NCBI RefSeq assembly: GCF_900105055.1
Contig: NZ_FNTA01000003.1
Span: forward strand, 558,001 to 622,000
Reading direction: 5' to 3'
Origin: Amycolatopsis lurida
GTDB taxonomy: Bacteria; Actinomycetota; Actinomycetes; Mycobacteriales; Pseudonocardiaceae
DNA length: 64,000 bases
Shown here: in pieces, positions 1 to 9,991 of the stretch
How positions within the stretch are numbered: the stretch's first letter is position 1
Layout: each line of letters starts with the position of its first letter
Position numbers and translations under genes: made by a program
Notes under the pieces: generated by a model
Told to the model about the DNA's origin: nothing
Seen by the model: the letters and a program-made list of their open reading frames with translations, nothing else
Databases searched by the model: none

Positions 1-2
1 CG

Positions 3-194
3 TGGGGCGCGTCGAACGCGTCGGCGGTGACCTACCTCACACCGGTCGTCGGCGTGCTGCTCGGTGTACTGGTCCTCGACGAACCCTTGGCGTGGAACCA
101 GCCTGTCGGCGCGCTGCTCGTCGTCCTCGGCATCCTGGCCGCTCACGGGCGGCTGAGCGTGCGCAAGAAAGTCCGGGAACCCGTACCCGCGTGA
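3..194 (+). CDS. EamA/DMT-family transporter, C-terminal fragment
   Basis: Partial gene entering from the left edge; frame 3 is open to a TGA at 192-194, giving 63 residues. The residues read as the last two membrane helices of a drug/metabolite transporter: TYLTPVVGVLLGVLVLDEPL, then a second hydrophobic helix (VGALLVVLGILAAHGRL), then a short basic tail. The 'TPV...GVLVLDEPL' pattern is typical of the final EamA repeat (family knowledge). The substrate cannot be inferred. It converges on the proteasomal ATPase gene, with a perfect hairpin between them. Confidence 0.75.
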   Translation, partial: WGASNASAVTYLTPVVGVLLGVLVLDEPLAWNQPVGALLVVLGILAAHGRLSVRKKVREPVPA

Positions 195-196
195 CG

Positions 197-242
197 CGAA
201 AGGGCCCTTCGCCGCAGAAGGCTGCGGCGAAGGGCCCTTTCG
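197..242. terminator. perfect 21-bp palindrome between convergent genes (family B-like)
   Basis: Arms 197-217 and 222-242 are exact reverse complements around a 4-nt loop. Each arm holds AAGGGCCCTT-type sequence that is itself palindromic. It sits 2 nt after the transporter stop and 8 nt before the stop of the minus-strand ATPase gene, so it is well placed as a bidirectional terminator. No U-tract follows, as is usual in actinobacteria. Confidence 0.75.
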
Positions 243-249
243 GCTTGCC

Positions 250-2052
250 CTACAGGTACTGACCGGTGTTCGTGGCGGTGTCGATCGCCCGCCCCGAATC
301 CTGGTTCTTGCCGGTGACGAGCGTGCGGATGTACACGATCCGCTCGCCCTTCTTGCCGGAGATCCGGGCCCAGTCGTCCGGGTTGGTGGTGTTGGGCAGG
401 TCCTCGTTCTCCGCGAACTCGTCGACGATCGCGTCCAGCAGGTGCTGCACGCGCAGGCCGGGCTGCTGGGTCTCCAGCACCGACTTGATCGCCGACTTCT
501 TCGCCCGGTCCACGATGTTCTGGATCATCGCGCCCGAGTTGAAGTCGCGGAAGTACAGGACTTCCTTGTCACCGTTGGCGTAGGTGACCTCGAGGAACCG
601 GTTTTCGTCCGTCTCCTCGTACATCCGCTCGACCGTGTGCTGGATCATCGCGTCGAACGTCGCCCTGCGGTCCCCGCCGAACTCGGCGAGGTCGTCCGCG
701 TGGATGGGCAGGCCATCGGACAGGTACTTGGAGAAGATGTCCTTCGCGCCTTCGGCGTCCGGACGCTCGATCTTGATCTTGACGTCGAGCCGGCCCGGCC
801 GCAGGATCGCCGGGTCGATCATGTCCTCGCGGTTGGAGGCGCCGATGACGATGACGTTCTCCAGGCCTTCCACACCGTCGATCTCCGAAAGCAGCTGCGG
901 GACGATCGTGGTCTCCACGTCGGAGGACACGCCCGAACCGCGGGTGCGGAAGATCGAGTCCATCTCGTCGAAGAACACGATCACCGGGGTGCCTTCGGAG
1001 GCCTTTTCCCGAGCCCGCTGGAAGATCAGGCGGATATGCCGCTCGGTCTCCCCGACGAACTTGTTCAGCAGTTCCGGACCCTTGATGTTCAGGAAGTAGG
1101 ACTTCCCGTCCGCCGCGTCGCCGCGGGCTTCCGCGACCTTCTTGGCGAGCGAGTTGGCCACCGCCTTGGCGATGAGGGTCTTACCGCAGCCAGGAGGCCC
1201 GTAGAGCAGGACGCCCTTCGGCGGACGCAACTGGTACTCCTGGTAGAGATCAGCGTGCAGGAACGGAAGCTCGACGGCGTCGCGGATCTGCTCGATCTGC
1301 CGGGTCAGGCCACCGATGTCCTCGTACCGGACGTCGGGCACCTCCTCCAGCACGAGATCCTCGACCTCCGCCTTCGGCACGCGTTCGTAGGCGTAACCGG
1401 CTTTCGAGTCCACCAGCAGGGAATCGCCCGGCTTGAGGGGCTGTTCGGCCAGCGGATCGGAGAGCAGGACGACCCGCTCCTCGTCCGCGTGCCCGACCAC
1501 GAGCGCACGGGGGCTGCCGCCCTCGACGTCCGGGGCCAGCACCTCGCGCAGCGCGCAGACCTCGCCGATCCGCTCGAAGTCACCGCCCTCGACGACGGTC
1601 AGTGCCTCGTTGAGCCGCAACGCCTGTCCGCGCTGAAGCGACGAGACCTCGACCGCGGGTGAGACCGAAACCCGCATTTTGCGGCCCGCGGTGAACACGT
1701 CCACCGTGTTGTCCTCGTACGCGGTGACGAACACGCCGTAACCGCTCGGAGGCTGGGCCAGCCTGTCGACCTCCTCTCGCAACGCGAGCAACTGGCCACG
1801 CGCCTCGCGGAGCGTCTCGACCAGTTTCGTGTTGCGTTCCGTGAGTTGGCTCACTCGTTCCGACGCCTCGGCGAGTCGCTGCTCCAGCACTCGGTTCTGA
1901 CGTGGCGAATCGGTGAGCTTCCGGCGCAGCAGGGCGACTTCCTCCTCGAGGAAGCGGACTTGACGTGCCTGCTCGTCGGACGTGATTCCAGCTCCGGTCG
2001 TTTCTGAAGGGTCGGCCTCCTCGCGCCGACCTCCGGGAAGGTCATGATGCAT
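250..2052 (-). CDS. mpa: proteasomal AAA+ ATPase (Mpa/ARC)
   Basis: ATPase ring that unfolds pupylated proteins and threads them into the 20S proteasome in the cytoplasm. The start ATG at 2052 (MHHDLPGG) is chosen because GAGGAGG lies just upstream. It gives 600 residues, close to the roughly 609 of the mycobacterial protein; the open frame extends further upstream without support. Order: N-terminal coiled coil (about 25-90), OB-type interdomain (about 95-230), AAA module with Walker A GPPGCGKT (about 283-290) and Walker [10 protein letters not shown] (about 357). The C-terminus ends Gln-Tyr-Leu, the penultimate-Tyr motif that opens the proteasome gate. The prcBA and pup genes are not in the window and may lie to the left. 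Confidence 0.96.
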   Translation of the reverse strand: MHHDLPGGRREEADPSETTGAGITSDEQARQVRFLEEEVALLRRKLTDSPRQNRVLEQRLAEASERVSQLTERNTKLVETLREARGQLLALREEVDRLAQPPSGYGVFVTAYEDNTVDVFTAGRKMRVSVSPAVEVSSLQRGQALRLNEALTVVEGGDFERIGEVCALREVLAPDVEGGSPRALVVGHADEERVVLLSDPLAEQPLKPGDSLLVDSKAGYAYERVPKAEVEDLVLEEVPDVRYEDIGGLTRQIEQIRDAVELPFLHADLYQEYQLRPPKGVLLYGPPGCGKTLIAKAVANSLAKKVAEARGDAADGKSYFLNIKGPELLNKFVGETERHIRLIFQRAREKASEGTPVIVFFDEMDSIFRTRGSGVSSDVETTIVPQLLSEIDGVEGLENVIVIGASNREDMIDPAILRPGRLDVKIKIERPDAEGAKDIFSKYLSDGLPIHADDLAEFGGDRRATFDAMIQHTVERMYEETDENRFLEVTYANGDKEVLYFRDFNSGAMIQNIVDRAKKSAIKSVLETQQPGLRVQHLLDAIVDEFAENEDLPNTTNPDDWARISGKKGERIVYIRTLVTGKNQDSGRAIDTATNTGQYL

Positions 2053-2414
2053 CGGGCACCTCCTCGGAGTGCTTTTCATTCCACGGTACCGGCGATCACC
2101 GACAATAAAAGGCCTTTCCGCATCACAAGATCGGCGCGTCGCGTTCCGGACGGCCCGCCAGCACGTACCTTCGCGCCGCGCAAGAGGCCATCCCGGTGCC
2201 GGGTCCGGCGCACTCATGGTCACAATCCGTCCACCTGGCCTGACCTGCGGCGGAATACCCGGCTCCGTCCGGGTGCAAACGGGATTCCGGTATCAGTTCG
2301 GCCCTAATCGAGCGGCGATCCGGCTCGATGGCTAGCATCGGGCGACGTTCGCCGGGGAGGCGGACCCGCAGGTCATGTTGAGCATTTTCGCAGAACAGCT
2401 AGGGGGCACCAGCC
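2053..2414. other. divergent intergenic region, no gene seen
   Basis: About 360 nt between the mpa start (minus) and the next plus-strand gene. It must hold both promoters. The mpa ribosome binding site is at its left end. A TAGCAT (2333-2338) could be a -10 for the plus gene, about 80 nt upstream of its ATG, but no convincing -35 accompanies it. I see no RNA gene or repeat. Confidence 0.4.
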
Positions 2415-3236
2415 ATGACTTACCCGCCGCAGCAGCCCGGCGGCTACGGACAAGATCCGTACGGCCAACAGGGCGGGTACCCGCAGAGCGGCCCCCAGCC
2501 GCAACAGGGATACCCCGGTGGCGGCCAGTACGGACAGGACCCGTACGGCCAGCAGCAAGGCGGCTATCCGCAGAGCGGTCCTCAGCCCCAGCAGGGATAC
2601 CCCGGCGGCACGCAGCAGTTCGGCCAGCCGGATCCGTACGGGCAGCAGGGCGGCTACAACGCCTACCCGCAGGAAGGCGGGTTCGGCGGCGGAGAGCCAC
2701 CCAAGAAAAAGAAGACCGGCCTGATCGTCGGCATCGCGATCGGCGCGGTCGTTCTCGTCGGTGGTGGTGTCACCGCACTGGTCATCGCGCTGAACTCGGG
2801 TGACGACAACCCGACCGCCGCGCCGCCCACCAGCAGCGCCGCCCCGTCGGCAGCGCCGTCCTCGTCGTCGCAGAAGCCGAGCTCGACCCGGACGAGGTCC
2901 AGCTCGCCCAGCACGTCGTCGACCAAGAGCTCAGGTCCGGCGCCCGGCGGCAAGGCCACGCCGCAGGAAGTCTTCGAAAGCGCCGCGACCTCCTACAGCG
3001 CGGGTGACAAGAAGACGTTCCTCGACCTGATCTGCCGTAGCGAGAACACCAAGGACGAGGGCAAGCCGCTCGACCCCATCAAGCTCGAGATCACCGAGCC
3101 CGCCAAGGAAAGCGGCGACCGGGCGACCGGCCGTTACCGCGCCACCCAGGGCACCAAGATGGCGGAGGGCACGATCACGGCGGCCAAGGAATCGAACCTG
3201 TGGTGCCTCAAGGACATCAAGGCCGACAAGAAGTGA
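2415..3236 (+). CDS. membrane-anchored protein with Pro/Gly/Gln-rich repeat head and exported C-terminal domain
   Basis: 273 residues. Residues 1-95 are low-complexity Pro/Gly/Gln/Tyr; a unit of about 25 residues (GQDPYGQQ...[10 protein letters not shown]...) occurs twice in tandem, at about 12-36 and 40-65. A KKKK stop-transfer patch (97-100) precedes one membrane helix (about 102-126), then a Ser/Pro-rich linker (about 130-180) and a compact C-terminal domain of about 90 residues that looks like an NTF2/DUF4878-like fold. The architecture suggests a cytoplasmic head and an extracytoplasmic tail. Function unknown. The next gene is 7 nt downstream, has a similar anchor-linker-domain plan, and is probably co-transcribed. 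Confidence 0.85.
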   Translation: MTYPPQQPGGYGQDPYGQQGGYPQSGPQPQQGYPGGGQYGQDPYGQQQGGYPQSGPQPQQGYPGGTQQFGQPDPYGQQGGYNAYPQEGGFGGGEPPKKKKTGLIVGIAIGAVVLVGGGVTALVIALNSGDDNPTAAPPTSSAAPSAAPSSSSQKPSSTRTRSSSPSTSSTKSSGPAPGGKATPQEVFESAATSYSAGDKKTFLDLICRSENTKDEGKPLDPIKLEITEPAKESGDRATGRYRATQGTKMAEGTITAAKESNLWCLKDIKADKK

Positions 3237-3243
3237 CCTGTCC

Positions 3244-3699
3244 GTGACGGTGAGCCACAAGCTGACCGCCGTGGCGGTGGTTTGTGGCGCGGTCGCGGCC
3301 GGGGTCGTGGTGGGGCTGCTCCTGGTGGCCCCCTCCGGCTCCGACCCGGCCGCGTCGAACACCGGCACGCCTGCACCACCGCCCGCTTCGTCCCGTCCGG
3401 TTCCGGTGGATCCGGACGTGGCGGCGGTCGAGGTGGTCGGCAAGGCGATCGCCGCGGCCATCGTCAACCACGACGCGACCGCGTTCGGGAAACTCACCTG
3501 CGTCCAGCAGTCGTCGGCCGATCTGGCCGAACTCGGCCGGAAATGGTCGGCGGCGGGCAAGGTGACCGCGACCGTCCCTGATCCGCCGGTGGTCAGCGGC
3601 GACTCCGCCACCGTGACCGTCCACGTCGAAGGCGTCGGCGGGCAGAAGGACACGCCGTTTCCGCTCAAGAAGCAGGGCGGGAAATGGTGCGTGCCCTGA
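3244..3699 (+). CDS. small membrane-anchored protein with exported NTF2-like domain
   Basis: 151 residues from a GTG 7 nt after the preceding stop. One N-terminal membrane helix (about 6-28, TAVAVVCGAVAAGVVVGLLL), a short Pro/Ser linker, and a domain of about 90 residues starting near VEVVGKAIAAAIVNHDATAF that reads like the end domain of the preceding protein (inference). It has no lipobox. In mycobacteria the place between mpa and trmI is taken by a lipoprotein and a small protein (recalled as Rv2116 and Rv2117); this pair may be a positional equivalent but I cannot show homology. Function unknown. Confidence 0.78.
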   Translation: MTVSHKLTAVAVVCGAVAAGVVVGLLLVAPSGSDPAASNTGTPAPPPASSRPVPVDPDVAAVEVVGKAIAAAIVNHDATAFGKLTCVQQSSADLAELGRKWSAAGKVTATVPDPPVVSGDSATVTVHVEGVGGQKDTPFPLKKQGGKWCVP

Positions 3700-3724
3700 C
3701 ATTCCGGGGTGGCGTTTCGGGTCC

Positions 3725-3785
3725 GCAGTACGTGAAGGCCCCCTTCACTGCGCCTGGCGCAGTGAAGGGGGCCTTCACGTACTGC
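3725..3785. terminator. perfect 30-bp palindrome, 1-nt loop (family B)
   Basis: Arms 3725-3754 and 3756-3785 match exactly around a single T at 3755. Each arm contains GTGAAGGCCCCCTTCAC, which is itself an inverted repeat. It lies between convergent genes (stops at 3699 and 3809). It is most likely a bidirectional terminator; the length and nesting also make it a candidate dispersed element. Confidence 0.75.
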
Positions 3786-3808
3786 CAGGTCTGCCGGGAG
3801 CCGTCCGA

Positions 3809-4729
<921 letters not shown>

Positions 4730-5881
4730 CTACGCCGGGGGTCGGCTCCGGGTCAGCGCGGCGCGCAGGTCTTCGCGCCTGAGCACCCCCGCGGGCCTGC
4801 CTTCGTCGTCCACCACGAGGAACTGCCACGCGGCCGTTTCCCGGACCCGCTCGGCGATCTCCTCCCCCGACTCCGACGAAAGCAGCACGGTGTCGGCGCG
4901 GATCGGCTCCGCGGCCATCTCCGCGGGCGCGTGCGGCGACGTTCCGGCGAGCTGTGCCGCGGCCGTCTCGTCGAGCAGGCCCGCCGCGACGCCGTCGGCA
5001 CGAACCAGGACCACCCCGCGGCCCGCCGAAGCGGCCAGCGCGTCCGAGACGGGGCTTTCCGCCGGAAGTTGGAGAACAGGGCGGACGAGTTCGCTCAGCC
5101 GCACACCTTCGGGCCAGCCGCGGCGTGTTTCGGCGGCGAGTTCGCTTCGGGCGCCGAGGATCACGAACCACGCCGTCACCACGCAGACACCGAGCCGGAG
5201 CCAGCGGTCCTCACTGCCCGCGGCCAGCCCCCACAGCGCCCAGACGACCAGTCCCGCGGCGACGACACCGCCACCGACGACCGCCGCCCGCGTGCCCCGC
5301 TCACGGCGGCCGGTCGCCGCCCAGACCCCGGCGCGGACCAGCCTGCCGCCGTCGAGCGGAAGCCCCGGCAGGAGATTGAAGATCCCGACGGCGAAGTTCG
5401 CGACCGCGCATTCGGCGATGAGCAGCCAAGCCGCGCTTTCCGGCGGGACGGCGAACATGAGCAGACCGCAGAAACCGCCCAGCAGCAGCGAAACGATCGG
5501 TCCCGCGGCGGCGACGAGCCCTTCCTGCCTCGGCTCGCGGGGTGTCCTGGCGACCTCGGAAAGGCCGCCGAGCAGGAACAGCCGCAGGCGCCGGACCGGG
5601 ATGCCGAGCCGCAGCGCGACCAGGCAGTGCCCGAGTTCGTGGGCGAGCACCGAAAGTCCGAGAAGGACCGCGAACGCGGCCGCCAGCAGCCACGAGGTCA
5701 GCGTCGTCGCGCCGGGCAGGAACCGCTCGACCAACGGTGTGTAGAGCACCACGATGATCAGGGAGCCGACCCACCACGAAGGGGCCAGCAGCACGGGGAT
5801 CCCGGAGACGCGGAACAGCAGGAGCCCGCCCTCTGGTGCCACGCCTCGTCGAGGCGGGCCCTGCTCACCCGTCACCGCCAT
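4730..5881 (-). CDS. site-2 protease family (M50) zinc metalloprotease with CBS domains
   Basis: 383 residues. Intramembrane metalloprotease: zinc motif HELGH at 81-85 in a membrane helix, the partner motif LPLDGGR at 174-180, and about six hydrophobic segments up to residue 230. Residues about 250-380 form a pair of CBS domains, expected to bind adenine nucleotides and regulate the protease. The gene is divergent from the RecB-family gene and upstream of trmI on the same strand (96-nt gap). A TACGCT sits 7 nt before the ATG, predicting a leaderless transcript. Substrate unknown; family members cut membrane-bound regulators. Confidence 0.9.
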   Translation of the reverse strand: MAVTGEQGPPRRGVAPEGGLLLFRVSGIPVLLAPSWWVGSLIIVVLYTPLVERFLPGATTLTSWLLAAAFAVLLGLSVLAHELGHCLVALRLGIPVRRLRLFLLGGLSEVARTPREPRQEGLVAAAGPIVSLLLGGFCGLLMFAVPPESAAWLLIAECAVANFAVGIFNLLPGLPLDGGRLVRAGVWAATGRRERGTRAAVVGGGVVAAGLVVWALWGLAAGSEDRWLRLGVCVVTAWFVILGARSELAAETRRGWPEGVRLSELVRPVLQLPAESPVSDALAASAGRGVVLVRADGVAAGLLDETAAAQLAGTSPHAPAEMAAEPIRADTVLLSSESGEEIAERVRETAAWQFLVVDDEGRPAGVLRREDLRAALTRSRPPA

Positions 5882-5888
5882 GTGTCAG

Positions 5889-5894
5889 AGCGTA
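5889..5894 (-). promoter_or_regulatory. -10 element for leaderless site-2 protease mRNA
   Basis: TACGCT, 7 nt before the ATG at 5881. Fits TANNNT with transcription starting at the initiator codon. Confidence 0.5.
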
Positions 5895-5997
5895 GATGCC
5901 CAGGTGTGGGGTGCCGGTAACCCGCCCTTCCCGTCCGGGTGGTGTCGGTCATGCCGCTCCGGTGCGTTGCGGTCCCGAAACCGTCGGTGCCCGGCGA

Positions 5998-6003
5998 TAC
6001 GCT
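5998..6003 (+). promoter_or_regulatory. -10 element for leaderless RecB-family nuclease mRNA
   Basis: TACGCT followed by exactly 6 nt and the ATG at 6010. No ribosome binding site is present, and the motif decides the start. Confidence 0.55.
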
Positions 6004-6009
6004 CCTCCC

Positions 6010-6903
6010 ATGCCCGACACCGACACGGTCACCGCCGATCCGCCGCCCGGCGCCGAAGTCCCGCGCCGTCGGCCGGCCCTGTCCCCGTCGCGTGCCAGCG
6101 ACTTCAAACAGTGCCCGCTGCTCTACCGCTTCCGCGCGGTCGACAGACTGCCCGAGATCCCGACGAAGGCCCAGCTGCGCGGCACGCTGGTGCATTCCGT
6201 GCTGGAGCGCCTGTTCTCCCTTCCCCAAGCCGATCGCACTCCTCCGCAGGCCAAAGAGCTGCTCGCGCCGGCTTGGGAGGACCTGTCCGCGGAACGTCCG
6301 GAATGGATCGAGCTGTTCGACCAGGACGATCCCGACGCCGTCACGTCGTGGCTCTCGTCGGCCGAGCAGCTCGTCGACACCTACTTCGGCCTCGAAGATC
6401 CGCGCCGGCTGGAGCCCGAGGCGTGCGAGCTGCACGTCGAGATCGAGCTGGGCTCAGGAGTTCTGCTTCGAGGCTACGTCGACAGGCTGGACGTCGCGCC
6501 TACCGGCGAGATCCGGGTCGTCGACTACAAGACCGGCGCCGCGCCCCGCGAGATCGGCGAGGCCAAGGCGATGTTCCAGATGAAGTTCTACGCCGTGGTC
6601 CTCTGGCGGCTTCGCGGCGTCGTGCCACGCCAGCTGAAACTGATGTACCTCACCGACGGGCAGTCCCTGGCCTACACGCCCGACGAGGGTGAGCTGATCC
6701 GCTTCGAGCGCACGCTGGAGGCGATCTGGCAGGCGATCCTCAAAGCGGGCAAGACCGGTGATTTCCGCCCGAATCCGAGCAAACTCTGCGCGTGGTGTGA
6801 TCACCAGGCGCTCTGCCCGCAGTACGGCGGCACTCCCCCGCCGTATCCCGGCTGGCCGGAGCCGGATCCCGGCGAAGAGTCCGTATTGGACCGTGCGGAT
6901 TAG
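6010..6903 (+). CDS. RecB/Cas4-like PD-(D/E)XK nuclease
   Basis: 297 residues from the ATG at 6010; upstream codons in the same frame are not supported. Single-domain nuclease of the RecB C-terminal type. It has LSPSRASDFKQCPLLYRFR at the start, GTLVHSVLERLF, the catalytic LLRGYVDRLD...VVDYKTG (Asp and Asp-x-Lys of the PD-(D/E)XK core), and a C-terminal CAWCDHQALCP. The first Cys (KQC) plus these three can hold a 4Fe-4S cluster, as in Cas4/AddB. It resembles the mycobacterial trmI neighbour recalled as Rv2119. It probably acts in DNA repair; its partners are unknown. Confidence 0.9.
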   Translation: MPDTDTVTADPPPGAEVPRRRPALSPSRASDFKQCPLLYRFRAVDRLPEIPTKAQLRGTLVHSVLERLFSLPQADRTPPQAKELLAPAWEDLSAERPEWIELFDQDDPDAVTSWLSSAEQLVDTYFGLEDPRRLEPEACELHVEIELGSGVLLRGYVDRLDVAPTGEIRVVDYKTGAAPREIGEAKAMFQMKFYAVVLWRLRGVVPRQLKLMYLTDGQSLAYTPDEGELIRFERTLEAIWQAILKAGKTGDFRPNPSKLCAWCDHQALCPQYGGTPPPYPGWPEPDPGEESVLDRAD

Positions 6904-6918
6904 AGTGCTCTTTGCCCT

Positions 6919-6924
6919 TAGAGT
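6919..6924 (+). promoter_or_regulatory. -10 element for leaderless thioesterase mRNA
   Basis: TAGAGT, 6 nt, then the GTG at 6931. It lies just after the stop of the nuclease gene, so the thioesterase may have its own promoter despite the short gap. Confidence 0.5.
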
Positions 6925-6930
6925 GCCCTT

Positions 6931-7716
6931 GTGACAGAAGCCTTCTACATGCCGTCGGGTGACGGCGTCTTTCTCCCGACCCCGCATACCGCAGGCCCTT
7001 GGACCCCGGACGCACAGCACTTCGGGCCGCCCTCGGCGTTGCTGGTCCGCGCGCTCGAAGAGGTCGAAGCGCCGCACGCGAGCCAGCTGGCACGGGTGAC
7101 GGTCGAGATCCTCGGGCCCGCGCCGCTGAAGGAGCTTTCGGTGCGGGCGTGGGTGGAGCGGCCGGGCCGGTCGGTCGAATGGCTGGTCGCCGAGCTCGCC
7201 CATGGGGAGCGGGTCGTCGCCCGTGCGTCGGCGTGGCGGATCGCGACTTCGGACACCACGGCGGTGGCCACCGCGGAAGGCCCGGCGCTGCCCTCGCCGG
7301 AGGGGCTGCCGGCGTCCTCCTGGCCGGAGGGCTGGCACGGCGGGTACCTCGACGCCGTCGAGTGGCGGCGGGTCAAGGGCGCGCTCGACGCGGCGGGGCC
7401 GGCGACCGTCTGGGGCCGTCAGCGCGTGGCGCTCGTCGACGGGGAGAAGCCGAGCCCGCTGCAGCGGCTGTTCGTCCTGGCGGACTCGGGCAACGGGATC
7501 TCGAACTTCCTGGATCCGCGTGAGTGGTGGTTCATCAACTCCGAGCTGACGGTGCACCTCCGCCGCCCGCCGCTGGGCGACTGGATCGGCGTCGACGCGG
7601 CCACCCTGGTCGGCCCGAACGGCATCGGGACGGCGACCACCACGCTGCACGACGCCTCGGGCCCGCTCGCCTCCGGCGCTCAGGCTCTCCTGGTGCGACC
7701 GCGACAGGCGGGCTGA
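6931..7716 (+). CDS. acyl-CoA thioesterase-like protein (double hotdog)
   Basis: 261 residues from GTG. The N-terminal stretch (YMPSGDGVFLPTPHTAGPWTP) followed by HFGPPSALLVRALE and a second half ending with LHDASGPLASGAQALLVRPR matches the 'thioesterase family / TesB-like' double-hotdog layout known in actinobacteria. Predicted to cleave acyl-CoA in the cytoplasm; the chain length is not readable. It follows the nuclease gene by 27 nt on the same strand. Confidence is good for the family, low for the substrate. Confidence 0.8.
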   Translation: MTEAFYMPSGDGVFLPTPHTAGPWTPDAQHFGPPSALLVRALEEVEAPHASQLARVTVEILGPAPLKELSVRAWVERPGRSVEWLVAELAHGERVVARASAWRIATSDTTAVATAEGPALPSPEGLPASSWPEGWHGGYLDAVEWRRVKGALDAAGPATVWGRQRVALVDGEKPSPLQRLFVLADSGNGISNFLDPREWWFINSELTVHLRRPPLGDWIGVDAATLVGPNGIGTATTTLHDASGPLASGAQALLVRPRQAG

Positions 7717-7783
7717 TAGACGCGCTTTCTCGGCGGGTTTCCAATAGCCTTCCCGGAACAACAGACACAGGGAGCGCTTCGGC

Positions 7784-8719
7784 ATGCAGATCACCTCGGT
7801 GGTCAACCAGAAAGGCGGGGTCGGCAAGACCTCACTCAGCGTGGGCGCGGCGGCCGCACTGGCCGAACGCGGTCGCCGGGTGCTGCTGATCGACCTCGAC
7901 CCACAGGGCCACGCGACCACCGAACTCCTCGGGCTGGACGAGGTGGCGCACGACATGCCCAGCCTGGCCAAAGCCCTGACCAAGGTGTGGAAGGGGCCCA
8001 TCGAGGAACTCGCCGTGCGGCATCCGCGCAGCAACCTCGGCAGAGGCGGCGCGTTCGACGTCATCCCGACCTCACCGGGCATGTTCGACCTGATCCGGCG
8101 GCTGGACCAGTTCCGCGTACCCGGCTGGCAGCTGGCCAGGGTCATCCAGTTCGCGAACTACGACCACATCATCATCGACTGCCCGCCCGCGCTCGACGTC
8201 CTGACCAACAACGCGCTCGCCGCTTCACACGGCATCCTCGTGCCGGTGCAGCCGGACCGGACGAGTATCCGCGCGCTGCGCCTGCTCGCGGACCAGGTGC
8301 GTTACGTCGAACAGACCGTCGGCCGTCCGCCGATCGCCTACTACGGCCTCGTACCCGGTCTGTACCGCCGCCCGATCTCGCACTACGCGGCGGCGGCGTT
8401 GCAGGAGCTGTACGCGTTCGGGATCCCGATGCTGTCGCACGTCCCGCTCGGCGTCGTGATGAACGAGGCCGCCGCGCACGGCGTCCCGGTGACGACGTAC
8501 GCGCCGGAAACCTTGCAGGCGCTGTCGTTCCGGGAGATCGCGGCGACACTGGACGGCTACCTGCAGAACCATCCGGCCGCGGCGATCGTGCCCGCGGACG
8601 AGGAGTTCGTCTTCGAGGACTTCATCACCGAGGTGTCGGTGACGCGCAGCGCGAAGGACAACGGGGCTCGCAAGAAGCTCTACGACCTGATGCCCAAGAA
8701 GCCCAACCGTCCCCGCTGA
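7784..8719 (+). CDS. ParA-family ATPase
   Basis: 311 residues, with AGGGAG upstream of the ATG. The deviant Walker A VNQKGGVGKTS (about 7-17), the DLDPQGHAT signature, and IIIDCPPALDV (about 128-138) place it among ParA/MinD/Soj proteins that move DNA or protein cargo by ATP-dependent dimerisation. No parB or centromere-like repeats follow; the next gene converges. It is therefore unlikely to be the chromosomal ParA next to oriC, and may be an orphan positioning ATPase. A 30-residue charged tail ends in KKPNRPR. Confidence 0.88.
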   Translation: MQITSVVNQKGGVGKTSLSVGAAAALAERGRRVLLIDLDPQGHATTELLGLDEVAHDMPSLAKALTKVWKGPIEELAVRHPRSNLGRGGAFDVIPTSPGMFDLIRRLDQFRVPGWQLARVIQFANYDHIIIDCPPALDVLTNNALAASHGILVPVQPDRTSIRALRLLADQVRYVEQTVGRPPIAYYGLVPGLYRRPISHYAAAALQELYAFGIPMLSHVPLGVVMNEAAAHGVPVTTYAPETLQALSFREIAATLDGYLQNHPAAAIVPADEEFVFEDFITEVSVTRSAKDNGARKKLYDLMPKKPNRPR

Positions 8720-8729
8720 CACCTTGAGC

Positions 8730-8773
8730 TCGTGAGTGGTAAGGACGGTTAGAACCGTCCTTACCACTCACGA
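8730..8773. terminator. family A palindrome, copy A1
   Basis: Arms 8730-8750 and 8753-8773 are perfect, with an AG loop. Core arm CGTGAGTGGTAAGGACGGTT. It separates convergent parA-like (stop 8719) and hisG (stop 8778). Same element as at 13788, 27701 and 50835. Confidence 0.8.
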
Positions 8774-8777
8774 CGCC

Positions 8778-9623
8778 TCAGAGGCGGCAGGCCCGGATGT
8801 CCGAAGCCAGGACGGCCTTGGCGCCGGTCTCCGCGAGTTCGTCCATGATCCGGTTGACCTCCTTGCGCGGCACCATCGCCCGCACGGCCACCCAGTCTTC
8901 GTCCGCCAGCGGCGCGACGGTCGGCGACTCGAGCCCCGGCGTGATCGCGATGGCCGCGTCCAGCAGGGACCGCGGGCAGTCGTAGTCCAGCATCATGTAG
9001 TGCTGGGCGAAGACGACACCCTGGAGCCGTGCCTTCAGCTGGTCCTTCGGCCGGGTGTGCTCGGTGCCGGCCCGCTGCAGCAGTACCGCCTCCGACACGC
9101 AGATCGGATCCCCGAAGGCCACGAGGTTGTGCTGGCGCAACGAACGGCCGGACTCGACGACGTCCGCGATGGCGTCGGCGACGCCGAGCTGGATCGAGAT
9201 CTCGACGGCGCCGTCGAGGCGGATGACCTCCGCCTCCACCCCGTGCTGCTTCAGGTTCTCGCGCACGAGGCGCGGGTACGACGTCGCGAGCCGCTTGCCG
9301 TGCAGGTCTTCGGCCTTCCACTCCCGGCCCGCGGGCGCGGCGTACCGGAAGGTGGAACCGCCGAAGCCGAGGCCGAGGATCTCTTCGACCGGGGCGCCGG
9401 AGTCGAGTGCGAGGTCGCGGCCGGTGATGCCGAGATCCAGCTCGCCGGACCCGACGTAGATCGCGATGTCCTTGGGGCGCAAGAAGAAGAACTCGACCTC
9501 GTTGACCGTGTCGAGCACGGTCAAGTCGCGAGCCTCATGTCGCCTGCGGTAGCCGGCCTCTCCGAGCATCTCCGACGCGGCGGCGGCGAGGGCTCCCTTG
9601 TTCGGCACGGCGACACGCAGCAT
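8778..9623 (-). CDS. hisG: ATP phosphoribosyltransferase
   Basis: First committed enzyme of histidine biosynthesis: condenses ATP with PRPP. 281 residues from ATG 9623 (AAGGAGAAGCA upstream); the open frame before it is out of family. It starts [12 protein letters not shown] and carries the PRPP-binding region near [15 protein letters not shown]. Its C-terminal domain (about 210-281) is the regulatory, histidine-binding ACT-like domain of the long HisG form, so feedback inhibition is expected. It lies 32 nt downstream of hisE in the same direction, as in mycobacteria. Confidence 0.97.
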   Translation of the reverse strand: MLRVAVPNKGALAAAASEMLGEAGYRRRHEARDLTVLDTVNEVEFFFLRPKDIAIYVGSGELDLGITGRDLALDSGAPVEEILGLGFGGSTFRYAAPAGREWKAEDLHGKRLATSYPRLVRENLKQHGVEAEVIRLDGAVEISIQLGVADAIADVVESGRSLRQHNLVAFGDPICVSEAVLLQRAGTEHTRPKDQLKARLQGVVFAQHYMMLDYDCPRSLLDAAIAITPGLESPTVAPLADEDWVAVRAMVPRKEVNRIMDELAETGAKAVLASDIRACRL

Positions 9624-9655
9624 TGCTTCTCCTTGGTTCTCCGGACGCGAAGGCG

Positions 9656-9919
9656 TCACAGGTACCGGTACACGTCCTCTGTCGACAGTCCTCGGCCGAG
9701 CATGAGCACCTGTACGCGGTACAGCAGCTGTGAGATCTCCTCGGCGAGCCTGTCGTCGGATTCGTGCTCGGCGGCGATCCACACCTCGCCCGCCTCTTCG
9801 AGCACCTTCTTGCCCTGCGCGTGCACTCCCGCGTCGAGCGCGGCGACGGTGCCGGAACCGTCGGGCCGCGTGCGGGCGCGGTCGGCAAGCTCGGCGAACA
9901 GCTCATCGAAGGTCTTCAC
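9656..9919 (-). CDS. hisE: phosphoribosyl-ATP pyrophosphatase
   Basis: Second step of histidine synthesis. 87 residues from the GTG at 9919 ([15 protein letters not shown]); the longer frame adds an unlikely Pro/Arg head. It has the MazG-like helical metal site pattern [18 protein letters not shown] and [15 protein letters not shown]. It precedes hisG by 32 nt, forming a hisE-hisG unit. The rest of the his pathway is not in the window. Confidence 0.95.
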   Translation of the reverse strand: MKTFDELFAELADRARTRPDGSGTVAALDAGVHAQGKKVLEEAGEVWIAAEHESDDRLAEEISQLLYRVQVLMLGRGLSTEDVYRYL

Positions 9920-9991
9920 AGTCTGGAGATCCTTCCATCCGCGCCCGCGCCGCGCTGCCCCGGGCCGGTGTGGTGCCGGTCGCGTCACACT

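Noticed and set aside
7784..8719. Chromosome partition locus or replication origin
   Set aside because: No parB, parS-like repeats, dnaA boxes or gidB/rnpA neighbours; the ParA-like gene is alone.
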